Below, in pieces: positions 58,247 through 64,000 of a stretch of DNA of 64,000 nucleotides (positions are counted from its first letter, which is position 1; every line of letters begins with the position of its first letter). Below the pieces are notes generated by a model, which was not told the origin of the DNA, did no database searches, and worked only from the letters and a program-made list of their open reading frames with translations. The stretch is from Rhodothermales bacterium (lineage in GTDB: Bacteria; Bacteroidota; Rhodothermia; Rhodothermales; Bin80), in contig JANQES010000016.1 of the NCBI GenBank assembly GCA_028278205.1, positions 1 to 64,000 of the forward strand. The letters run 5' to 3'. Both the position numbers and the translations under genes were made by a program.

Positions 58247-59803
58247 TCAATCCGGCCTCGATCTCCCGTCTTCCTTGATCTGTTCGAGCAACGCAGACAA
58301 AGCTTCGACCACGTCCGGATGGTCAGCCGCCACGTTACGTTGTTCGCCCCGGTCCTCTTCAAGGTGATAGAGTTGCGGGTTGGGATCGTTGCCCAGTTCG
58401 ATGTCTGTGTTCTGGTTGTAGGCTCTCGCGTTGCTCGGCTCGATATATTTCCACGGACCCTTGATCAAGGACAGCGTGCCCGCGCTATTGTGTTCCACGA
58501 GATGCTCCCGTCCTTCCGAGGTATGGCCGAGCAGGGTGTGAATCTGGTCGAAGCTGTCGGGACCTTCATCCGCTGTGATTGTTACGCCGGTGAGCGAAGC
58601 CAGCGAGGCCAGCAAATCGACCTGAGAGACGAGGGCATCCGAGGTGGCACCCGGCGTTACGCTGCCCGGCCAGCGCAGGATAAAAGGAACGCGGGTGCCG
58701 GCTTCGAAGGCGCTGTATTTGCCACCCCGCAACCCGCCGGCCGGCTCGTGTTCACCCTGGAGTTCTACCGCTTGATCTTCGTAGCCGTCGTCCAGCACCG
58801 GGCCGTTGTCGCTCGTGAAGAGCACCAGCGTGTTGTCTGCCAGCCCCAGCCGGTCGAGCGTGCCCATGATTTCGCCCACGCACCAGTCTAGCTGTAGGAT
58901 GACATCGCCGCGTGGGCCGAGGCCGCTCTGACCGGCAAACCGATCATGTGCCACGCGCGGCACGTGGATGTCGTGCGTCGAGAAAAAGAGGAAAAAGGGG
59001 CTGTCCTGATGCTGCTCGATGAACGCCGTCGCTTTAGCCGTAATCACGTCGGCCATGTCCTCGTCCACCCATCGTGCTGCCTGGCCGCCGCTCATGTAGC
59101 CGATGCGGCTGATGCCGTTGACGATGGTTCGGTCGTGACCATGGCTCGGATGCATCTTGAGTAACTCCGGATGATCCCGCCCGGTCGGTTCGTCGCCGAC
59201 GGGTTCGTTGAAGCTGACGGTGATCGGATCTGCCGGATCGAGCCCGACGACCCGGTGGTTTTCCACATAAACCGTGGGCACACGATCGCCGGTGGCCGGG
59301 ATGAGGAACGCCTCGTCGAATCCGATTTCGAGCGGGCCGGGTTTGATGTCGCCGTTCCAGTCGGGGCCGCCCTCGCCGCCGAGTCCCAGGTGCCATTTGC
59401 CCATCACGCCGGTCGTATACCCGGCTTTTTGTAGGACGGACGGCAACGTCGTCCGGCCTGGTTCAATAATGAGCGCAGCGTCGCCGCGCGCGATGCCGGT
59501 GCCTTTGCGTCGCCAGGCATACTCTCCCGTCAGCAAGGCGTACCGGGACGGCGTGCAGGTGGCCGAGGGCGCGTAGGCCCTGGTGAAGCGCAACCCCTCC
59601 GTAGCCAGCTGATCAATATGGGGCGTCTCGAAAGCGGTAGCCCCGTAGCTGCTGACATCGCCGTAGCCGAGGTCGTCGGTATAAATGAGCACGATGTTGG
59701 GCGGCGTCGCCGTTTCCGCCGTTTCCGGCTCCGGGGCCTCGCAGGACCCACAGAGCAACACCAGCATGAAGCCGAGCGCCAGCTTTCTCAGGGTTAGATT
59801 CAT
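58247..59803 (-). CDS. Sulfatase lipoprotein
   Basis: The 518-residue protein starts with a lipoprotein signal (LGFMLVLLCGSC, C21). The sulfatase hallmarks are NIVLIYTDDLGYGD (metal D43 and D44) and C83-T-P-S-R87, the CxPSR motif in which cysteine becomes formylglycine, followed by LLTGEYAWRR. Later parts include MGKWHLG and TSDNGPV. It would remove sulfate from polysaccharides or small molecules on the cell surface. A maturase would be needed; none is seen in the window. Minus strand, 93 bases after the PhoD-like gene. Confidence 0.95.
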   Translation of the reverse strand: MNLTLRKLALGFMLVLLCGSCEAPEPETAETATPPNIVLIYTDDLGYGDVSSYGATAFETPHIDQLATEGLRFTRAYAPSATCTPSRYALLTGEYAWRRKGTGIARGDAALIIEPGRTTLPSVLQKAGYTTGVMGKWHLGLGGEGGPDWNGDIKPGPLEIGFDEAFLIPATGDRVPTVYVENHRVVGLDPADPITVSFNEPVGDEPTGRDHPELLKMHPSHGHDRTIVNGISRIGYMSGGQAARWVDEDMADVITAKATAFIEQHQDSPFFLFFSTHDIHVPRVAHDRFAGQSGLGPRGDVILQLDWCVGEIMGTLDRLGLADNTLVLFTSDNGPVLDDGYEDQAVELQGEHEPAGGLRGGKYSAFEAGTRVPFILRWPGSVTPGATSDALVSQVDLLASLASLTGVTITADEGPDSFDQIHTLLGHTSEGREHLVEHNSAGTLSLIKGPWKYIEPSNARAYNQNTDIELGNDPNPQLYHLEEDRGEQRNVAADHPDVVEALSALLEQIKEDGRSRPD

Positions 59804-59840
59804 GGCGATTTTAGTTATGTGTGTGCGCTTGCAGGACTGT

Positions 59841-59890
59841 CATGAATCATGAGTGAGAATCCCATGATCCATGACTCGTGACCCATGACT
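59841..59890. repeat. CATGA-type low-complexity repeat between two enzymes
   Basis: CATGAATCATGAGT and CCATGATCCATGACTCGTGACCCATGACT variants follow each other between the sulfatase and PhoD-like genes. Like the repeats at 45425-45465, 45884-45943 and 51018-51095, it is built from a short word with small changes. The function is unknown. Confidence 0.7.
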
Positions 59891-59896
59891 AAATAA

Positions 59897-62446
59897 TTAG
59901 AATCGGACGCGTAGCGTTTCCTCTTCGCCATCGGCAAGCGGGCGTACGTGCTCGAAAACCTGGATCCGGTCGGTATCGGGATCGCCCACGCTGACGGTGT
60001 AGGTGGCGCCGGCAGCGAAGACCTTGGGGCGGAACGTCTGACCTTCGATGCGAAGGGCATAGACGACGCGCCCGCTGTCTTCATTAACGAGCTTCACCAC
60101 CGGATCGGTGAGGCCGCTTACCTCGATGGTGGGCAGGTAGGCGGCAGCTTCCCGGCCATAGTTGTCCATCTGGTTGATGACCACCGGCCAGCCTTCATAT
60201 TGCTGCGCATCCGGCGCCGTCGGGTCCATGTAGCGGGGCCAGTTTTCCATGGTGATTTCCCGCGTAGCTTTGTTGAGACGGACGATGCCGTAGCCGGGCG
60301 CCCGGTCGTGCAGCGCCAGCGGTTCTACGCCCGTCGAGATGCCCGTGAAGCCCGGCGGATTGTACACGGCATGGACCGTCACGTAGTTTTTGAGCCCGTC
60401 GCGGTGTTCGCCCAGGATCGGCGGCGCGCCTGCCGGTCGGTTCTGCCCTTCCGCCTCCGGCGACCACGCCCTCGGATAAAAGTTGGCGATGGAGGGGACG
60501 GCAAAAGAAAAGCCCGCATCGTTATGTGCGTCGATGCCGTGGTGGACCACCGTGGAGAGATGCTGGTCGCCGGCGAGCATCATCGCAAAGCCGCGCCGGA
60601 TGGCTGCCAGCGCTTTGCTGCGCCCCGTCTGCGGCCAGCCGTTGGAGTCCAGGTCTGCAATCAGCCGAAAGAGGTTGGAACCGTGGTGCGTAGCCATGTT
60701 GGCGAAGACCGTCTGCGAGAGCACCACTTTCATGTCTTCGCCTTTCCAATCCTGGCTCCAGGCGTCGAGGAAAGCCAGTTGCCGCTCGCCCAGCAGCGTC
60801 ACACCGGGGATGTCGGCGCGGCGCGTGTCGTAGTCCGGGTTGTTGATATGGTCGGCGCGGCCCGAAGCGGCGCCGACGATCCGGCCGTTGGGGCCGGATT
60901 TAAACTTTCGATCTTCGATGACGGCCAGGCCGATGCGCCCGATTTTCAGGTTGGTAAAATAGACGCCGATGCCTTGCCCGATTGGTCTTGGATCGTACGG
61001 CGGGGGGAGGTTGCCGGTTTGCGTTTTTTCGACCATGCGGACGAAATCGGCGTCGTGTACGTAGCCGCCCTTGTCGTCTTTATCCGTCTTGCGCCCGCCT
61101 TCACCCCAGATGTTGCCTTGAAAGACATCGTGGTCGTCGGGGATGATGATGGTGGGGATATCCCTGGTCAGATCGCGGAAGGCCCAGCAGTAGAGATACC
61201 ACTTGTAGAGATAGTCGAGCATGATGTGCTCGAAGTCGGGCCGCGTCGGGCTGGCGCCTTCATAGACCTGATCGCCGGAGAAAAAGAGCAGGTCGGGTTG
61301 TTGTTTGCGGACGTGATCGACGACTTCGTTGTGGGGAAACCAGAAATGATTGGCGTCGAAGCTGTAGGATCCCTCACCCTCCATGCCGCGCCGGGTATTG
61401 TGATTACCCGTGAACCCGGCAATCGTGAAGACATCCCGGTCGAGGGGATCGCGGCGGATGGTGCCGGCCCAGGTGTAGGTCTGTTCCGAGCCGTCGCGCT
61501 CGATCAAGTCGTAGACGACGCGATACGGATGGTCCTGGCTCGAATCCCAGTCGTACACCCGGAACACCGCCACGTAGGCCGGCGAGGCTACATCGTCGGA
61601 ATCCGCGTCGATCCACTGCCCGTTGTGCCGGGTCTGGAGCCGGGCGATGCGGTTATCGTGCTCGCCGATGGGCATGAACTGGGCCGTCATCGTCAGAATG
61701 TTTTCCGAGAGGGTGTACTGGGTCGAAACGATGGGGCCGAGATGGCGGTCGTCGTGGGCTTGGAGCCGGGTGCCTTCCACCTGCCAGGGGCCGAAGGCCG
61801 CTGCGACCCGGTGGGCCACCAGCGCCAGGCTGCCGCTGAGCGACGGATCGGGGAGGGCGGCTTCGATGCGGCCTAGCTCGGCCTGGTCTGCCGGGCGCAG
61901 GGCGCGCAGCGTGAGCGTATGGTCGTCGCGCAGATCCAGGCTGAGCCGTACGGAACCATCGAAATCGACGGGGGCGCCGCGTTGCAGATCCTCCGGTTCG
62001 GGGGCCTGGTGGCTGCGGATGAACAACGCGCCGTGGCGGTCGATGCCTGCGTAGAGGCCGCCTTCGCTTCCGGTTTTATGATGCGTCAGGGCCGCCGCGC
62101 GGTAGTCCAGGTCCGAAGTGCCGGCGCCGATCAAGAACCCGGCGGAGGCATCGTCCGCCAGATCTTCGAGGGCGGGCATCTGCACGCTTACTTCCAGGTG
62201 CATCGTGCCGGCCTGTTGGCCCAGGCGCCGCGTAAGCATATGGACTGTGCGCATGGGCAGCGCGTCGTTAACACACACTAAATGGCCGTTTTCGAGCCGC
62301 CAGTCTTGGAGCCGGTTGGCCCAATACGCAGGCCCGGCCCAGACGCGATCTACCTGCGACCAGGCATGCGGGGGCGCATCCTGTCCGAGCGCCAACGCCG
62401 GCAACAGAAACAACACCCATCCAAAAAGCAAGCAACGGAAGTTCAT
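59897..62446 (-). CDS. PhoD-like alkaline phosphatase
   Basis: The 849-residue protein has a signal peptide (WVLFLLPALALGQ; cleavage near residue 21). The N-terminal third (about 30-235) looks like a beta-sandwich of the laminin-G/concanavalin type. The metallophosphatase core follows: FTGNHNTRR, PDLLFFSGDQVYEG (near residue 390), IPTIIIPDDHDVFQGN (near 436), VVLSQTVFANMATHHG and MLAGDQHLSTVVHHG. This is the PhoD-like family, which cleaves phosphodiesters or phosphomonoesters using Fe and Ca. It lies upstream of the sulfatase on the same strand, suggesting a joint polymer-degradation unit. Confidence 0.9.
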   Translation of the reverse strand: MNFRCLLFGWVLFLLPALALGQDAPPHAWSQVDRVWAGPAYWANRLQDWRLENGHLVCVNDALPMRTVHMLTRRLGQQAGTMHLEVSVQMPALEDLADDASAGFLIGAGTSDLDYRAAALTHHKTGSEGGLYAGIDRHGALFIRSHQAPEPEDLQRGAPVDFDGSVRLSLDLRDDHTLTLRALRPADQAELGRIEAALPDPSLSGSLALVAHRVAAAFGPWQVEGTRLQAHDDRHLGPIVSTQYTLSENILTMTAQFMPIGEHDNRIARLQTRHNGQWIDADSDDVASPAYVAVFRVYDWDSSQDHPYRVVYDLIERDGSEQTYTWAGTIRRDPLDRDVFTIAGFTGNHNTRRGMEGEGSYSFDANHFWFPHNEVVDHVRKQQPDLLFFSGDQVYEGASPTRPDFEHIMLDYLYKWYLYCWAFRDLTRDIPTIIIPDDHDVFQGNIWGEGGRKTDKDDKGGYVHDADFVRMVEKTQTGNLPPPYDPRPIGQGIGVYFTNLKIGRIGLAVIEDRKFKSGPNGRIVGAASGRADHINNPDYDTRRADIPGVTLLGERQLAFLDAWSQDWKGEDMKVVLSQTVFANMATHHGSNLFRLIADLDSNGWPQTGRSKALAAIRRGFAMMLAGDQHLSTVVHHGIDAHNDAGFSFAVPSIANFYPRAWSPEAEGQNRPAGAPPILGEHRDGLKNYVTVHAVYNPPGFTGISTGVEPLALHDRAPGYGIVRLNKATREITMENWPRYMDPTAPDAQQYEGWPVVINQMDNYGREAAAYLPTIEVSGLTDPVVKLVNEDSGRVVYALRIEGQTFRPKVFAAGATYTVSVGDPDTDRIQVFEHVRPLADGEEETLRVRF

Positions 62447-62637
62447 ACGATGCAGGAATTAGGGTTATTAAGAGGCTCGCCGTCTGTTCGACCCGTGTAA
62501 GGTAATAACGAGACAGCGAATATTTACCCTCCTTGATGATGAACGGACGTGTTGGCGATTCGGCCTTGTCTGTTCTATCCGGCGGCTGGACCGTATTTTC
62601 GAGCCACAGCATCCTTCCAGAACGGATAGAAGACGGC

Positions 62638-63780
62638 ATGGAACCCTTATCTGGTACCGACCGAGGCACCGCCCGAAAACGATTCCTGATCCTGCTGCTC
62701 GTGGTCATTTCGCTGGTGTTCGTCGTGATGATCCGGCAGTTCGTGATGACTCTCCTGCTGGCGGCCATCGTCAGCGGGATGGCCTTTCCCCTCTACCGAT
62801 GGCTCCTCCGCGTATTCCGAGACCGCAAGGCCCTGGCTTCCGCCACCACACTCGTGATGGTTTTCCTGGTCGTCGTCGTGCCGTTGACGTTTTTCCTGGG
62901 GATCGTCGTCTCCCAGGCCGTCTCGATCAGCCAGGCCGTGCAGCCCGAGGTCGAACGGTTGCTTGCTGAGCCTACGACGCTCGACGACTTAATCGACCAG
63001 ATCCCCTATGTAGAGAAGGACTGGGTTATCACCAAGCTCGGTGAAGTGACCCAACGCGTCGGGCAGTTTTTGATTCAAAAGCTGGCGGCGGCCACGGCGG
63101 GCACGGCGTTGTTTTTGTTCAACCTCTTCATCATGCTCTATGCGATGTTCTTCTTTCTAATCTATGGCCGGCCCGTCCTCGACCGGATGCTGTATTACCT
63201 GCCGCTGTCGAACGACGACAAAGACCTGATGCTGGAAAAGTTTATCTCGGTCTCGCGGGCTACGGTCAAGGGCACGCTGGTGATCGGGATTGTGCAGGGC
63301 GGGCTGGCCGGGCTGGCCTTCGCCGTCGTCGGGATCAAGGGCGCGGTGTTCTGGGGCACCGTCATGGTGGTGCTGTCGATCATTCCGGCGGTCGGCGCGG
63401 CGCTGGTGTGGATCCCGGCGGTGGGGTATCTGCTGGCTACCGGACAGGTGGGTGCGGGCATCGGCCTGGCGGTGTGGTGCGGCGGCGTCGTGGGCACCGC
63501 CGACAACTTCCTCCGCCCGCGCCTGATTGGGCAGGATACAAAGATGCCCGACTTGCTGGTGCTGCTGGGCACGCTCGGCGGTCTGTCGCTCTTCGGCGCC
63601 GTGGGCGTCATCATCGGCCCCATCGTGGCCGCGTTATTCCTCGCCATCTGGGACCTCTACGGCACGGCCTATAAAGATGTCTTGACGGAGCCGCAAGCCG
63701 ACGAGCCGGCGCCCGCGGCGGTCCCTGACCCACCTGTCGAAGCGCCGGAAGAAGAGCACGACCCTGAGCCGGATCCGTAG
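62638..63780 (+). CDS. AI-2E family membrane transporter
   Basis: The 380-residue protein has about eight membrane helices: LILLLVVISLVFVVMIRQFV and LLLAAIVSGMAFPLY at the start, a soluble part (about 95-150), then the conserved GIVQGGLAGLAFAVVGIKGAVFWGTVMVVLSIIPAVGAALVWIPA block and DNFLRPRLIG. This is the AI-2E/YdiK/PerM family, whose members were named for autoinducer-2 export but often act as Na+/H+ antiporters. The C-terminal tail is Pro/Glu-rich. ATG 62638 is chosen over 62533, because the membrane part starts soon after it; the longer form is possible. Confidence 0.9.
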   Translation: MEPLSGTDRGTARKRFLILLLVVISLVFVVMIRQFVMTLLLAAIVSGMAFPLYRWLLRVFRDRKALASATTLVMVFLVVVVPLTFFLGIVVSQAVSISQAVQPEVERLLAEPTTLDDLIDQIPYVEKDWVITKLGEVTQRVGQFLIQKLAAATAGTALFLFNLFIMLYAMFFFLIYGRPVLDRMLYYLPLSNDDKDLMLEKFISVSRATVKGTLVIGIVQGGLAGLAFAVVGIKGAVFWGTVMVVLSIIPAVGAALVWIPAVGYLLATGQVGAGIGLAVWCGGVVGTADNFLRPRLIGQDTKMPDLLVLLGTLGGLSLFGAVGVIIGPIVAALFLAIWDLYGTAYKDVLTEPQADEPAPAAVPDPPVEAPEEEHDPEPDP

Positions 63781-63794
63781 ACTGTCATTAGGTC

Positions 63795-63823
63795 TTGATA
63801 AACTGCCCGTTGAAGTGTACCCT
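63795..63823 (+). promoter_or_regulatory. Possible promoter of the SGNH hydrolase gene
   Basis: TTGATA (63795-63800) and TACCCT (63818-63823) are 17 bases apart, 30 bases before the next start codon. The match to a sigma-70-type promoter is fair, but Bacteroidota promoters have a different consensus, so this is tentative. Confidence 0.25.
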
Positions 63824-63853
63824 GATTCCTCCTTCACACCAGAAAAAGCCAGC

Positions 63854-64000
63854 ATGTCCACAACGTCGCCTGTTTTGTTGCTTTTCATCCTGATGCTGCT
63901 CGGCGGTTGCGCCAGGGAGGAAGCGCGTCCTGAAGCGCGTACCGCATCCCCTGCACCGGCTCGCATCGTCTTTTTTGGAGATTCCATCACGGAAGCGGGC
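63854..64000 (+). CDS. SGNH/GDSL hydrolase lipoprotein, N-terminal fragment
   Basis: The visible 49 residues begin with a lipoprotein signal (LLLFILMLLGGC, with lipobox cysteine 19) and a spacer, then RIVFFGDSITEAG, the GDS block of SGNH/GDSL esterases with the nucleophile Ser. The gene runs beyond the window. It probably acts at the cell surface on ester groups of polysaccharides, which fits the nearby sulfatase and phosphatase. Confidence 0.88.
   Translation, partial: MSTTSPVLLLFILMLLGGCAREEARPEARTASPAPARIVFFGDSITEAG

Noticed and set aside
59948..61876. 642-codon open frame on the plus strand
   Set aside because: It is antisense to the PhoD-like gene, which has clear catalytic motifs; the high GC content keeps the opposite strand free of stops.

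Overview
The window is high-GC bacterial DNA, most likely from the Bacteroidota/Rhodothermota side of the tree. It opens with the tail of a GldK-like gene followed by gldL, gldM and gldN homologues, the inner core of the type IX secretion and gliding system, which is restricted to that lineage. GldL is the firmest of these calls; GldM and GldN are divergent and are named mainly from their position.

Layout. (1) 1-4,167: gldKLMN and a PEGA-domain membrane protein. (2) 4,660-5,628: a SARP-like (BTAD) regulator without its own ATPase, followed by a 211-base nested palindromic element. (3) 6,084-43,909: one unbroken plus-strand extracellular contractile injection system (eCIS, of the Afp/PVC type). 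It encodes, in order, a small leader protein, the DUF4255 cap, a repeat-rich accessory protein, two sheaths and two tubes, a DUF5908 protein, a LysM adaptor, a hub, a spike, an unrecognised tip-position protein, the gp25 wedge, baseplate J, a propeller-gpI fusion, three large fibre-type proteins sharing one N-terminal module, a tape-measure-like protein, the AAA+ ATPase, and two DUF4157 effectors. The second effector ends in a deaminase-like toxin and is followed by a probable immunity gene. (4) 43,955-49,094, minus strand: a DUF1501/PSD1-cytochrome pair interrupted by a four-helix-bundle gene. (5) 49,308-54,478: a broken Phd/PIN toxin-antitoxin pair, a PEP-hydrolase-family TIM barrel, a cupin, a large lipoprotein (propeller, HEAT-like, cupredoxin, ThuA-like) and a DoxX-like membrane protein. 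(6) 54,500-58,100: a small accessory island with a 16-residue peptide gene, a pentapeptide-TIR protein, a membrane protein, a HTH regulator with candidate operators, two orphan genes and a TnpB remnant. (7) 58,247-64,000: a sulfatase, a PhoD-like phosphatase, an AI-2E-family transporter and the start of an SGNH hydrolase lipoprotein.

How the genes work together. The eCIS block has nearly every structural part needed to build a contractile particle, with the loader ATPase directly before the cargo genes. Three points stand out. The first sheath is about 1,340 residues and carries an insert of about 690 residues made of a repeat that is also found in the protein encoded just before it. The junction between the ATPase end and the effector start has been duplicated, which makes a second cargo slot. 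The last cargo looks like a nucleic-acid deaminase with an adjacent immunity gene, an arrangement more typical of antibacterial toxins than of eCIS cargo aimed at eukaryotes.

No rRNA, tRNA or CRISPR array was seen. All family names come from reading motifs and gene order; no database search was run.
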